Source of the DNA: Myotis daubentonii
Taxonomy: Eukaryota > Chordata > Mammalia > Chiroptera > Vespertilionidae
Reading direction: 5' to 3'
DNA: 64,000 nucleotides
Assembly: GCF_963259705.1 (NCBI RefSeq)
Contig: NC_081851.1
Location: 17,954,145-18,018,144 of the forward strand
Made by a program: the position numbers and the translations under genes. The notes beneath the pieces were generated by a model, which saw only the letters and a program-made list of their open reading frames with translations, searched no databases and was not told where the DNA came from. Positions 10,714 to 21,899 of this stretch are shown piece by piece. Numbering within the stretch: the stretch's first letter is position 1; every line of letters starts with the position of its first letter.

Positions 10714-11605
10714 TCCTATATAATAAAAGGCTAATATGCAAATAGACCAGTGATGGCGAACCTTTTGAGCTCGGCGTGTCAGCATTTTGAAAAACCCTAA
10801 CTTAACTCTGGTGCTGTGTCACATATAGAAATTTTTTGATATTTGCAACCATAGTAAAACAAGGACTTATATTTTTGATATTTATTTTATATATTTAAAT
10901 GCCATTTAACAAAGAAAAATCAACCAAAAAAAATGAGTTCACGTGTTACCTCTGACACGTGTGTCATAGGTTTGCCATCACTGAAATAGTCCGAACAGCA
11001 GAAAAACTGAACAACCAGTCGCTATGACATGCGCTGACCACCAGGGGGTGCATGCAGAACATGGTGGGCATCGGTCACTGCGGTATGGTGGAGCAGGTGT
11101 GCGGGGGCACCAGACCAAAGCGGGGCGCCAGTCGCTGTCATCAGGGCGAGCCTGTGGTTACTGAAAATTCTTTGCTCCCGCACACTGCGGCCCCTCCCGG
11201 TGCTCATACCGGCTGCCGGCACCCGGTGCTGGTCCAGATCGCTCAGCACCATCAGCGGGTGCGAGTGGCAGCTGCTGGCCCCGATCACCCCTCAGAACTT
11301 CTCCACCTCCCCCTTGCTCCTGAGGGGCGATTGAGGCTGGCAGCCGCCACTCACACCCATTGCCATGACAGCCCCGCTTGCACCCACTGCTGGTGACAGC
11401 CCCAATTGCTCTGTGCCATCAGTGGGTGCTGGTGGAGCCACCGCCATCAGCGCTTGGGAATGGTGGTGGCGGGAGCAGGGCTGTCCGCAGACATGGGGCT
11501 GGGCAGGGGTGTGGATGATGGGCCGAGACCCACCCCTGTGCCCACCGCAGCCTCGCGGCCCACAGTTTCTTTCAAGATGCATGAATTCATGCACTGGGCC
11601 CCTAG
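10714..11605 (+). mobile_element. Non-autonomous Helitron with a nested hAT
   Basis: It starts TCCTATATAATAAAAGGC at 10714 after a host A and ends ATGCACTGGGCCCCTAG at 11605 before a host T. The 3' subterminal palindrome GCATGAATTCATGC lies just upstream of the end. A 236-bp hAT element (10748-10983) interrupts it 34 bp after the start. Without the hAT the Helitron is about 656 bp. Interior frames are not genes. Confidence 0.9.
10748..10983. mobile_element. hAT-type miniature transposon
   Basis: Terminal inverted repeats CAGTGATGGCGAACCT (left) and the complement of AGGTTTGCCATCACTG (right) bracket an AT-rich interior without coding. Flanks AAATAGAC and AAATAGTC form an 8-bp target duplication with one mismatch, the hAT length. 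Non-autonomous; needs a hAT transposase in trans. Confidence 0.85.
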
Positions 11606-12174
11606 TTTAATGATAAACAAGTCTGTGAGTTTTAGTTTCCTCCTTGTAAAATGGCAGTAGTCATATTGGAATACTAGAATAAAGCCTTCCTCACTTTAGC
11701 ATTTAGAAATCTTCAGGATTTCTACCCTAAAGCAAAGCTACCTAGCAGACGCCCCCTACATCCCACTCACGGCTCTAAAGAACAGAGACCCAGTGAGAAA
11801 ATAACCTACTAACAATAGGGGGATAAGGTCACATATGTACTACCTTAATCACTAAAGAAAAAAAACAATAAACACATAAAATGCATACAGTCACTAATCC
11901 TTCTGCCATAACCAGAAATGTCAAACTAAGGATCACCAGGTACACAGGAAGAACTGCAGCATTGAAAAGAAAACCCAAAAGAAGCAAAAACTGACCAGGG
12001 CGGGGATGAGAGGGAGAGAAACACAACTAGGGAACAGAAGACAACATTAAAAGCACTCTAATTAATATGCCAGGGGAGGTTTGGAAAAAAATATTATATC
12101 CTAAAAATTAGAACAAAATGCTAAGAAAAAGAAACCATTAGAGAATAAAAGAGAATGAATGCTTGAAGGTTAAG
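11606..12174. other. Unique DNA, no gene seen
   Basis: A-rich DNA with no recognisable exon. It may contain old L1 fragments, but I cannot align them confidently by eye. Confidence 0.35.
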
Positions 12175-12186
12175 AAAAATAAGACT

Positions 12187-12403
12187 AGCTCTGGCCAGTG
12201 TGGCTCAGTCGGTTGGGCATCATCCTCCGCACTGAAGGGTTGCTGATTCGATTCCCAGTCAGGGCACAGGCCCAGGTTCGGGCTTGATCCCCCGTAGGGG
12301 GCACGCGAAAGGCAGCCAATTGATGTTCCGCTCTCACATTGATGTTTCTCTCTCTCCCTCTCCCTTTCTCTCTCTCTAAAAATCAATTCAAAAATCTTTT
12401 TTA
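12187..12403 (+). repeat. Ves SINE with target duplication
   Basis: Complete copy: the A-box-like TGTGGCTCAGTCGG, the B-box-like TTCGATTCCCAGTC, the TTGATGTTTCTCTC body and an A-rich tail. It is flanked by a perfect 12-bp duplication AAAAATAAGACT at 12175-12186 and 12404-12415, so the insertion limits are firm. The Arg-Glu repeat ORF on the minus strand is only the CT-rich part of this SINE. Confidence 0.93.
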
Positions 12404-12419
12404 AAAAATAAGACTGGTT

Positions 12420-12880
12420 GAAAAACATTATAATTAAAGAAGGATTAGAAAAAAATATTCTCTCAACATTCTCAGAATGTAGGGAAAAAATAAAGAAATG
12501 GAAAACTATGAGACAGAAGATCAGTCTAGGAGGTTTGACATACAGGGTTGGAAATGCAAAAATTGTAAATAAATAAAATACTCAAAGAAAAAATGTCCAA
12601 AATCAAAGGACAAAAATTCTTCAGAATTAAAAGAGCTTCCTGAGTGCCCAGCACAATTAATGCTAAGAGATTAATATCTGAATACAGAGTACCAAGGAAA
12701 GGAAGAAACTTCCGGAGGTTTTCATCCCATACAGATATCAATCATGTAGGAGGGCAGAATAATGATCTTTTCAGACAGGAAGCTCTCAGAATGTTTGTCT
12801 CCCACATATCCTTTCCTTTGAAGGCATTTGATGATGTACTCCAGAAGAATAAAAGAGTCGAATAAGGAGTTTGTGGGGTC
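12420..12880. mobile_element. Probable ancient L1-related fragment
   Basis: Phrases such as GGAGGGCAGAATAATGATCTTTTCAG near 12750 and the following CTCAGAATGTTTGTCTCCCAC resemble an ancient L1M/half-L1 consensus that I recall. Subfamily and exact limits are unknown. Confidence 0.45.
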
Positions 12881-13428
12881 TAGCAGTGTGTGGTTCCAAC
12901 CCAGAATCCTGACGGAGTGGGAAACGTCTACAACATGACAACTGCATATCAGGCTTCGAGGGCAGCCAGGACAGATTGGAGCTGGAGAACGCTGGGCAGA
13001 AATCAGGGGTTGGGGGTCTCCAGGAAAATGGGGGCTTAATAAGAAGATAGTCTTGGAGAAAATTAAACACAGAAATAATGCAAGAAAACACAACAGCACC
13101 CATTGGAAACTCCAGGGATTGGTGGTAAGGTGAAATAATGTATAATGAAACTATAATTCATGTACAAAGCAAACTGAAATGTGGCAGTATTGGAGGATAA
13201 AAGCAAAGAAAAATTCTATTGAATCCTGATGCTGGTAACATCCTTTCTTGATTGTCCCAGAGTTTATGACGTTAGACGTAGTAAAAAGAACAGACTCCTA
13301 ACATATGACTTGATCAGTCTATGGATGAATCACGGAGACTTGGTTGCAATTACAGAACCAAATGTGAAGTAAATGTTTATCTGACAAAGCGGGACATGGA
13401 AGGTGGAGAACAGGGCAGGGGCACCGGT
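12881..13428. other. Unique DNA, no gene seen
   Basis: No recognisable gene or element. Confidence 0.4.
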
Positions 13429-13441
13429 AACTTTATCTTTT

Positions 13442-13710
13442 TGTTGTTGTCGTTAATCCTCACCTGAGGATATTTTTTCCATTGATTTTTAGAGAGAGTG
13501 GAAGGGAGGGGGCAGGGGGAGAGAAAAAGAGAGAGAAGAGAGAGAAACATCTATGTGAGAGAGACACATCCATTGGTTGCTTCCCTTGGTTGGGGGAGGA
13601 GGGAGGGATCGAACCTGCAATCCAGATACATGCCCTTGACCAGGAATCGAACCTGAGACCCCTCAGTGCTCAGGCTGATGCTTTAACCACTGAGAAATGC
13701 CGGCCAAGGC
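13442..13710 (-). repeat. Ves SINE, antisense
   Basis: The minus strand begins GCCTTGGCCGGCATTTCTCAG and contains the tRNA-like B-box as GGTTCGATTCCTGGTC. The plus strand starts with the inverted tail TTGTTGTTGTCGTTAATCC. Near-identical flanks TAACTTTATCTTTTT and TAACTTTTATCTTTT form the target duplication. Confidence 0.9.
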
Positions 13711-13711
13711 A

Positions 13712-14265
13712 ATAACTTTTATCTTTTAAGGTGAAGAACCAGAGATAGAATATTATCAAAAGTTAATGAAATGAGAAATGTATATTTAGTATACTTTAAA
13801 TTACAGGACAATCAAAGATAATAATGGATGTCAGACTTTTGAATGTCCAGGATTCTGGGAGGAGAGGGTGGTAGTATTGAGCTAAGTCCCCAAGTTTGCT
13901 ACTAAGGACACTATACATAATATCTTTTATTGATAAATTAAAAAAATAGAGTTATAGGCATATTGCCTATAGGGATGTAAGAGCAGAATTGAAAATGGGA
14001 AAAAGCCTTTTAGAACGGGGCCCTGCCTGCCTCATTTGTTGGACAGTGTACCCCGGTGCCTGGAGTGGTGCCTGGCACACCTGCTACACCTGCTGACACA
14101 TGCTGAGCAGGAAGAGCTGGCTGAGAAATGGGAGTGAGAGAGGAGGGGCCAGAGGCTCTCTCTTGCCCACATTGAACAGTTACTGGATGAAGGTACCATT
14201 TTGATGAAAAAGTTGTCATTGTGACAGTACACAGGAAAATGCAGCACGCCTCCGAGAGCAGTGAC
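13712..14265. other. Unique DNA, no gene seen
   Basis: No recognisable gene. The 113- and 196-codon minus-strand frames overlapping 14010-14622 are low-complexity and fit no family. Confidence 0.35.
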
Positions 14266-14269
14266 TTCC

Positions 14270-14520
14270 TTGGGGCCATGACAAGGGAGATGAAACCTGA
14301 GTGAGGAATCAGCCAGGGGAGGGAGGAGCGTTCCGGGCAGAGGGAGCACATGCGCGGACATTAGGAAGGAAGGAGATCCAGAAGGCAGGGCAGAGGGGCG
14401 TGGGAGGAGGCTCGGTGAGAGCCGGGCAAAGAGGGCCAGACAAGGCTGAGAGGCTTGGCGGGCCACGTTAAGGATGCTGATGAATTTCTCAAGAAATGCG
14501 ACGTGAGGCCCGTAGGTGTC
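14270..14520. repeat. Ancient interspersed repeat, family unresolved
   Basis: The stretch reads like a mammal-wide repeat containing 'agagggagcacatgcg...ccgggcaaagagggccagacaaggctgag'. The same family appears to make up 21900-23890. I recognise the wording but cannot name the family safely. Confidence 0.4.
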
Positions 14521-14524
14521 TGCA

Positions 14525-15910
14525 TCCCATAACCTCCCGCCAGTGCGGCTGGGCGCTCCTGCTTTGTGCAGCCACTTGGGGCCGGAGCCCCCAAATCGCT
14601 CTGCTCTTGGCAAATCGGGCATGTGCTGGGCTTTTGGATTTGATTTTCAGTTCCAATAACTCTGAGCTACCACAGGAAAAGAAAACACTCCCGATCAGAT
14701 AACGGGGTAGAATATGGTCAACAGAGGGCACACACTGTCCACTTACGGCACAAGTTGCACGAGTTGTGCTGAGAACGTTGGTGGAAGTGGCTGGGTTTCC
14801 TTAGCACCAACGTATTGGCGCTTGTCGGGAAGTCGTGCTGCTGATTGGCATGGATGCAGAAAGACATTATCAGGGCAGGTTAGGCATTGATCGGTGGCAA
14901 AGCTTGCTCTAATCAAAGAGCCAGAGAAGTGTTTGCGGGGCTCTGAGGAGCAGGGGCGGGCCAGGTGCCAATGGTAATTGGAAAGATGCGGGCTCTACCC
15001 TGAAGAGGCGCCTGTTCCCAGCCGAGGGAAATAGATGTGGATGAACCCAGATCCGTTCTCACGGAGCACAGAGGCTGCCCGGGGACTAGGCCTGGTGCTC
15101 TGGGAAGTGGAATGAGCCCTTCCAATCCACTCGGGTCCTTGTTAGTGCATTGACACAGTCCTTTACTCAACGCGGAGAGCTCGTGCCGCTTTCCAAGGCA
15201 CTTGGCTGCCTCCCAGGATGCTGGTTGCACACCAGGGGACTCCGGCTCACTAATCTTTAACACTTGTCATAATTATTTTTCCTTCAATAATACTCTTTTC
15301 CCCCCTGAGAAACTCAAAATTATTACGTAAGGAAAATGCAGAAATAGAAGTGTGTGATATTCTTTAATAAAATGTAGTCAGCGGCCCCGGGGAATTTTTG
15401 TAGCAAAAGCCTCTCAAATCAATTATATTTTCTCATTTCTGGTTCCAATTATTGAATATTTTATTTCTGTATTTATTTAAGTTCTTTCAGAATGAAAAGG
15501 TGGAGTTGTGTCGACACACGGAGGAAGGAGGGGGTTATTAATTAATGTTGTTTAAAGTCTAAGGTGAAAACAGTGCTGATGCACATAAATTTGCTGCAGT
15601 GAGCGGTCAGGCTGCTCTGTGAGGTTGCAGGAACAGTTGGCAATCCTGGGAGGTGGCCCAGCGGTGTGTCACCCCCGGGTCTCTAGGAGGTAAGTCTGCA
15701 GTCACAGTTAGTCCCTCCAGTCGGAGGAAAAGCAAGTGATGCACCCAGGCGTGTAGTGGCTGGGAGCAGCTCTTTAGAAAACCCAACACTGCTGCCCCGC
15801 GCGTGTTGTGTCAGTGGGAATGCTCAGTGCTACTCCCTCTGTCTGCCACTTCAGCTGGGCGCTCATGTCACTGCCTTCCATCGTCTCATCCCATTCTGAC
15901 GTCACTGCTG
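14525..15910. other. Unique DNA; one AT-rich block could be conserved
   Basis: No gene or repeat recognised. The block 15260-15530 is AT-rich, free of recognisable repeats and bordered by GC-rich DNA. It could be a conserved regulatory element, but nothing in the sequence proves it. Confidence 0.3.
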
Positions 15911-15919
15911 TGACATGGG

Positions 15920-16110
15920 TGGGGTGTTGCGGGCGGTTATTTCCCTTTGATACGTGAGGAACACCAGGCTCGGGAAGGTTGAGGATGCTTGTCCAGGGCC
16001 ACAGGGCTGCTCAGCGGCAGAACCCGCCCAGACTAGGAGCTTTGATTCCTGGAGGGTCCTGCTTGCTAACTCCCTGAGCTCAGGCCCTGCTTTGCCTGGC
16101 CTGGGAGCTC
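15920..16110 (-). repeat. MIR SINE (ancient), antisense
   Basis: Antisense MIR phrases are visible in order: CGTGAGGAACACCAGGCTCGG, GTCCAGGGCCACAGGGCTGC and CAGCGGCAGAACCCGC. Diverged. Confidence 0.65.
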
Positions 16111-16149
16111 CCACCTTTCCTCCCCACCCCGGCTACGGGCTACGCACTG

Positions 16150-17460
16150 CTTGGACGCCTGAGTCAGCAAAGCCTGAGAAATGCGGCTCCAAGGAGATTC
16201 CTGCTCCCAGCTGAGCTACCCAGGGTCATGGGGAACCCTCGAACCCTTAGGATGGCATGCACCTAAGGCGTTAGTCAGCACACAGGTAACTATGGGGCAG
16301 GTGGATCTCTGACCCAGGCTTGCTAGCATCCCTTCTCAGCTGGGGGCTCCTTTGTAACAGGTATGAACAATGCCACCCCTAGTTCTCATTCTCTCTCTCT
16401 CCCCTCACTCCCTCTCCCCCTTCCCTCCCCTCCCTCGCCCACTCTCACAGGGATCGCTCACAGGAGACTGCTGGTGTTTTCTTGTGGTTGGCTAAAGATG
16501 GCCAGAGTGACCCACTCAAAAAAGGTTAATTTCTGAGTTCAAGCAATGAGTATCCCGAGTCTGCCTTTTCCAACCCCAGACCACTGGAGATTAATAAAAA
16601 CGTTGGTTATTGTTATTTGGCCTGGAAGATGCTAGGAGTACTGAGAATTATACTCTGTTTACTTAAGTCAATCTTATATTCTTATTCATTGTGACACCAG
16701 AGGCAAAATGGGAAACAAGGGTCAAAATGACAAAGAGGCTGATTTTGGTTCGAAATGAAGCACTCCCCGGTAATTAGGACGCTTTGCAAAAGGACTGGCC
16801 ATATCAGGGGCCGGGAGGTTTCTGTTGCTAGAGATGGTTAAACAGAACCCGTGACTATGTAACAAATGTGCTGGAGAAGGAGAGAAGGGCTGGAATAGAT
16901 GACCTCTAAGGTCTCAACGCTGAGATTGCTAATTTGTTTATTCCTCCGATGGGCACGTTTCCGCAGTACAGAGAGGGAGCTGGGTCGGGGGTCAGGGCAA
17001 TGGTCAGGCACGTCCAGCCCATCTGTCGCCTCTGCTGAGCCGCGCTGCTCGTCCGCTAAGTCCAGCCAGACATGCGTAGGCTGCCGTTCCCAGGGCAGCA
17101 GCTGGCAGCATGCAGGGCCACGGCTAATGGGAAAGAGGCTCCCTGATTTCGGCTACGTTGTCACCATCGACAAACTTAACAGCAGCAGCCACTTAACTAA
17201 GCCAAAGGGTCTATTTTGATGAGATTCTGAAACAAGAATCCCTAATGATTTTCCCCTCCAGAATCACAGGAAAGTGCGGCAGGGGTATCATCCTATCATT
17301 CGAATGTGTACTCACTTGCCAATTACTCTGGATTGATGCTTCCTGATGTAAAAAACAGCTGAACGTAAACTATAAATCATATATTTGACACCTTAGTCGG
17401 GACAAAGATTGGCTATTTAGACAACATCAGCCTAGTAGTTTTCCTCACAATGCGCTATAA
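16150..17460. other. Unique DNA with a CT-rich tract
   Basis: No gene recognised. A CT-rich low-complexity tract lies at about 16385-16445. The 106-codon frame at 16899-17219 has no family resemblance. Confidence 0.4.
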
Positions 17461-17469
17461 CTAAATATA

Positions 17470-17616
17470 CAGGGTGTCCCTAAAAAATGTATACACACTT
17501 TGAATAATGATAAAGGCACTGTTTATTAAAATGTAATAGAACCTACAGGCATTGTTTATTAAAATGTAATAGAACCTACAGACATTGTGTGTACACATTT
17601 TCGGGGGGACACCCTG
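17470..17616. mobile_element. Mariner-type MITE with an internal tandem duplication
   Basis: Ends CAGGGTGTCCC (left) and GGGACACCCTG (right) are inverted repeats flanked by TA on both sides (17468-17469 and 17617-17618), the Tc1/mariner target. Inside, a 33-bp unit beginning GGCACTGTTTATTAAAATG is repeated twice in tandem. There is no transposase. A relative without this duplication lies at 62189-62314. Confidence 0.85.
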
Positions 17617-17618
17617 TA

Positions 17619-17920
17619 TGTATACTCACACACACACACACACCTATACAGTCCACATTATGAGCAAGTAATGGTTGGGCCAATCCAATGGCCAATTGAC
17701 TCCCCAGGAGACTGCCAGGACCTGTCTGACACGCACACTCTTTTCCAGGTAACTCAGAGCCATTTAGAAAATTACTGCTATGGTTCACAAAATGCTCCAC
17801 CAATCTGAGGACTCAACCAACCCTCTTCCCAAAATATCTAATTTGCTCATCCTTCAAGTAACTGACATATTAAAGTTGATGCAGGCCCAGTGTCTAAATA
17901 ATAGAGAATAGCTGCTTTTG
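17619..17920. other. Unique DNA with a short CA repeat
   Basis: A short (CA)n at about 17627-17642; the rest is unassigned. Confidence 0.4.
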
Positions 17921-17924
17921 ACTG

Positions 17925-18090
17925 AAAGCTGAGTATGATCCAGGCACTCTGCATACATTCCATGCAACCTCACAAAGTCCACGCAACAAGCCAGATGTAT
18001 TACTACCCCTATATTAACTGAGGAGTAAACGGAGACTTGGAGAGAAAAGTAATTTGCCCACAGTCCAATAGCCCTGATGCCTGTTCACAG
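17925..18090 (-). repeat. MIR SINE (ancient), antisense
   Basis: Recognised by GATCCAGGCACTCTGCATACATTCC, a run reading CAACCTCACAAAG and an antisense core near 18020-18065 (GTAAACGGAGACTTGGAGAGAAAAG). Diverged. Confidence 0.6.
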
Positions 18091-18134
18091 GAAGTGCTGG
18101 ATGCATGAGCATTAATATTATTTTATATTCAGAG

Positions 18135-18858
18135 GCGCAGGTCTAGGAGTTCGGGTCTGACACTCCTCAAAGCACTCACTCTTGCCTCCATGCTGTTCTA
18201 TCTCAAATGATGTACATTGTCCACAAGAAGGAGGTGTCATGGCCAGCTGTCACTGGCAAGATCCTCGTCTTGAGGGAGCCGTGTTGAGCATCCCTATTAG
18301 TAAGAGCATGTAGCATGATTAAGAGAGTAACCTCCAAACTTGGGTAGGGGGCACAAAGAAGTTTCCAGAAGTTTCGAGAAGTTCATCGATACATTCAGTG
18401 TGCAGGTGTCATTATTTCTAAAACGATGTGCCAAGACTGCCGTGTAGGCCAGGCTCCTGCCAGCATCCCATTCCCGCCTCCCCTCACCATAGGTTCTGCC
18501 ACGGCAGACACTGCGTCACCCAGGCCTGGCCTGTGTACATGCATAAGACCCCCGCCTGCTGTGGGCACAGGGCTTGGTGAGACGGTGGTGCCTTTGTGAG
18601 AATTAGAGAAGAGGTGTCCTTCCTCTTGGTGGTGGAGTGTGGGCTGGGTTTTAGTTGCTTCCCATGCACTCGGCTGTGTGCCCCTGTGCAAGTCACTGCC
18701 CAGACAGGAAAGATACCAAGAGGCAGCTTCAAGTCTCATTGAAACGACAGAGGAGCATTTGCCAGCTGAGATGGTCAACCACTCACTCTTTATTTCTAAA
18801 CAAAGATTTAAACTACAAAAAGAAAATTTCAGGCCAGCCAACAATAAACACTGAATAA
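18135..18858. other. Unique DNA, no gene seen
   Basis: No recognisable gene. The 149-codon minus-strand frame (18395-18844) has no domain or family resemblance. Confidence 0.4.
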
Positions 18859-19883
18859 TCTACACTAATAAAAGAGAAAAATGGTAATTGGCGTATGACG
18901 ATACCCTTTTCATTGGCTAATCAGGGCTATATGCAAATTAACTGCCAACTAAGATTGGCAGTTAACTGCCAACAAGATGGCGGTTAATTTGCATATGTAG
19001 GCACAATGCAGGGAGGCGAAAGGGAAAGCAGGAAGAAGCCCCCTGCCACTGACAGTGATCGGAAACCCAGGGGGGAGCTAAGAGCTGGGGGGCAGGGCAA
19101 AGGCGGCCCCCAGCCATGATCAGAGAATCAGGTGCCTTTTCCGCCCTGGCCAGTGATAGCAGGAAGTAGGGGTGGAGCCAGCGATGGGAGCTTGGCACGG
19201 TCGAAGCTGGCAGTCCCTGGAGCTAGGGGTCCCTTGCCTGGGCCTAAAGCGGAGCCCACGATCGCGGGGCCGCTGCAGCTGCGGGTCCCCGCTGCCCGAG
19301 CCGGATGCCTCAGCCAGAGGCGTTAGGCCTGGGCAGGGGCGGAGCCTGCAACCGCGGGGAGCTGGGGGTCCCCTGCCCAGGCCTGACACCTCTGCCGGAG
19401 GCCTCAGGCCTGGTCAAGGGGCCGATCCGGTGATTGGTGATCGGAGGGTGATGAGGGTCAACTCCTCTGGCCGAGGCATCAGGCCTGGGTGGGGGGCTGA
19501 GCCGGGGATTGGGGGGATATGATGGTCCCCTTGCCCAGGCCTGAAGCCTGGGTCAGAGGCGTCAGGCTTGGGCGGGGGGTGGAGCAAGCGATCAGAGGGA
19601 GATGGGGGTCCCCTGCCCAGGCATGATTCCTGGGCCAGAGGCCTCAGGCCTGGGCAGGGGCCAGAGCCAGTGATTGGGGGGAGATGGGGATCCCCTGTCC
19701 AAGCCTGACACCTCTGGCGGAGGCGTCAGGCCTGGGCAAGGGGCCGATCCTGCAATTGGAGGGTGATGGGGGTCAACGCCTGAGGGCTCCCAGTATGTGA
19801 GAGGGGGCAGGCTGGGCTGAGGGACACTCCCCCCCCCCCCACACACACACCCAGTGCACGAATTTCGTGCACTGGGCCCCTAG
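18859..19883 (+). mobile_element. Non-autonomous Helitron, about 1.0 kb subfamily
   Basis: It starts TCTACACTAATAAAAGAG after a host A and ends ACTGGGCCCCTAG before a host T. The 3' palindrome GTGCACGAATTTCGTGCAC (19854-19872) is complete. Near the 5' end short inverted units (GCAGTTAACTGCC) occur around 18940-18985. The interior is a run of diverged repeats of a CAGGCCTGGGC-type unit, giving spurious frames. It shares its whole plan with the inverted copy at 42210-43170. Confidence 0.92.
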
Positions 19884-20270
19884 TAAACTCATAAAATGAA
19901 TGGCCAGAAATTCCACAGCAACATTTTCGGCCCAAGCATTTCTCTGGACCCCTGATTGTAAGTATGCTATTGAAACACAAAAAGATGGACTCAGCATTCC
20001 AACATCCCTATTTGTTCAAGAGCAGGGCAGCTCCTGCCCCTGGAAATGCAGCCCCCGGGCCACCCTCTATTATTTTCAGCAGCTGAGGAAGTGCTGGTTG
20101 GGTGCTTTCTCAGCCCTGAAACTCCTTGATGAGCAAGATTTTTCAAGTTAGTATTATTCATAGGATATAAATGGAGTGTTCCTGGGAGAAGCTACCTTTT
20201 AAAACATGCTTCTCAAGAATTAAGAGCTTCTGCAGCACCTTTATTATATTTATAAATGAACTAAAGGCCC
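19884..20270. other. Unique DNA, no gene seen
   Basis: No gene or element recognised. Confidence 0.4.
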
Positions 20271-20866
20271 AGTGCACGAATTCGTGTCTGGCTGGCCCAG
20301 GCCCAATCAGGGCAGATCGGGCCGGGCCTGTCAGGAGGAGGAGACGGTGGGAGGTTAGCCAGCTGGACCACCCTAATCTGAGCCCGATCAGGATGGGGCC
20401 AGCTGTGGGGAGGGGTTGTGGGCAGTGGGCCGGCCGGCCCTACCCCTGAGTGGGGTGAGGGGGGCCAATTGAGGGTCAGTGGCCAGGGGAGGGGCCGTGG
20501 GAGGTTGGCCAGCCAGCCCCACCCCCAAATGGGGTGGGGGGTGCCGAGCAGGGGCCAGAAGCCTGGGTGAAGCACCATGGGAGGTCAGCCTGCTGGCCCT
20601 GCCCCTGATCGGAGGCAGGGGGGGCGGCAATCAGGAGAAGAGCTGACTGGGGGAAGGGCTGCAGGAGGTTGGCTGGCCCGCCCTGCCCCATATTGGGGTG
20701 GGGGGGGCGATCAGGGGTGGGGCTGGTTGGGTGGAGGGGCCGTGGGTGGTTGGCCAGCCGGCCCCACCCCCGGATCGGGCCGGTTCACTGGCCGCAGTGG
20801 GCATCATAGTGACTGGTCATTCGGGTCGTTACGGCGTTCTGGTTGTTGGCTTTTTATATATATAGA
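20271..20866 (-). mobile_element. Non-autonomous Helitron
   Basis: On the minus strand it starts TCTATATATATAAAAAGCC and ends GCACTGGGCCTTTAG, with the palindrome-like GTGCACGAATTCGTG (20284-20298 region). A and T flank it if the 5' end is taken at 20866; a start at 20871 is possible. The 3' end has TTAG rather than the usual CTAG, probably a substitution. Confidence 0.8.
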
Positions 20867-21009
20867 TAGGAGGAGAAGCTAGGTGATGCTTCTGAAGACG
20901 GGTAACATGAGCACCTCAGGGAATGAATGAATGAACGAATGAAATGATGATTAAACATCTAAAAGTTCCATCTGTGTGTCATGCATGGCATTAGAAGATA
21001 ATAACAATG

Positions 21010-21150
21010 TTGAAAGTCAATGGTCATTAAGCATCCACTACATGCCAGACACTGTTCTTAGAGAGGTATATATATCCCATCATTGAATCCACACGGTATC
21101 CCTATTACAGAACTGAGTAGCTTGCCTACCACCACACACCTGGTGGAATT
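21010..21150 (-). repeat. MIR SINE (ancient), antisense
   Basis: It contains TTAAGCATCCACTACATGCCAGAC, a run reading CACTGTTCTTAGAG, and ATCCACACGGTATCCCTATTACAG, an antisense MIR. A GAAT-rich run precedes it at 20922-20945. Confidence 0.65.
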
Positions 21151-21228
21151 TTCCTTCCCAAATGCTTATGAAGCATTTGTATTTTTTTCTTTTCAATTTA
21201 TTTGACAGAGCTCTTTATATAGTAAGGA

Positions 21229-21590
21229 CTAGATGCCCGGTGCATGAATTCATGCACATTGAAAGGAAATTAATTAGACGGTGGCTGGTGGGGTGGGACT
21301 GGGCGAGATGGGCTGGACACGCCCTGGAGCCAACCTCCCATGGTCCCTCCCTGGCCGGCCACACCTGGGGCAGTGCTGGGGCTCAAAGGGCATTTGTGGA
21401 GTGAGCGGGGTCACTCTGGCAGGTGGGGTCCCTTGGCCTGGCCTGCAGGGATCTGGCTGAAACTGGCAGTCCAACAACGCCCAAGGGATCCCGGGTGTGA
21501 GAAGGCACTCTGCAAAGTTGCTGTCGCTTGGCAGCTCCTGTGTTGAGCATCTGCCCGCTGGTGGTCATTGCACGTCATAGCTACCGGCCC
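21229..21590 (-). mobile_element. Helitron, 5' truncated
   Basis: The 3' end is clear on the minus strand: GTGCATGAATTCATGCAC palindrome, then CCGGGCATCTAG at 21229, followed by a host T. Near 21550-21580 the subfamily phrase CTGGTGGTCATTGCACGTCATAGC appears, but no TC start with an ATAATAAAAG motif follows, so the 5' end is missing or decayed. Confidence 0.75.
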
Positions 21591-21599
21591 ATATATATT

Positions 21600-21895
21600 G
21601 AAGTATCTTTCTAAGTATGCTGTTCATCTTTTTATTTTTCATGTGGTGTTTTTGACGAAGTCAAATCTGCCTTTATTTTCATTTATACTTCAATTATTTA
21701 GTACCAGTCTCACAAAAACCTTCCTGATCCCAAGATTATTTCATCTTCACCTGAATTTTCTTGAGTAAATGTCACACTTTATTATACTACACTAAAATCC
21801 TTCTAGAACTTATTTTGGTTTAAAGCACTGAGGGTACATCTAATTTTATTCTCCTCCCCACCACCCCAATAGTTAGAAAGTATGTCAATATCATT
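21600..21895. other. AT-rich unique DNA
   Basis: No gene or repeat recognised. Confidence 0.4.
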
Positions 21896-21899
21896 TACT

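Noticed and set aside
11052..11396. Overlapping 88-114 codon frames on both strands
   Set aside because: Inside a Helitron; they vanish in related copies and have no family resemblance.
12138..12428. Arg-Glu repeat protein on the minus strand
   Set aside because: Produced by the CT-rich body of a Ves SINE.
14032..14622. 196-codon minus-strand frame
   Set aside because: Overlaps other frames and an ancient repeat; low-complexity Ser/Leu/Pro composition without any domain.
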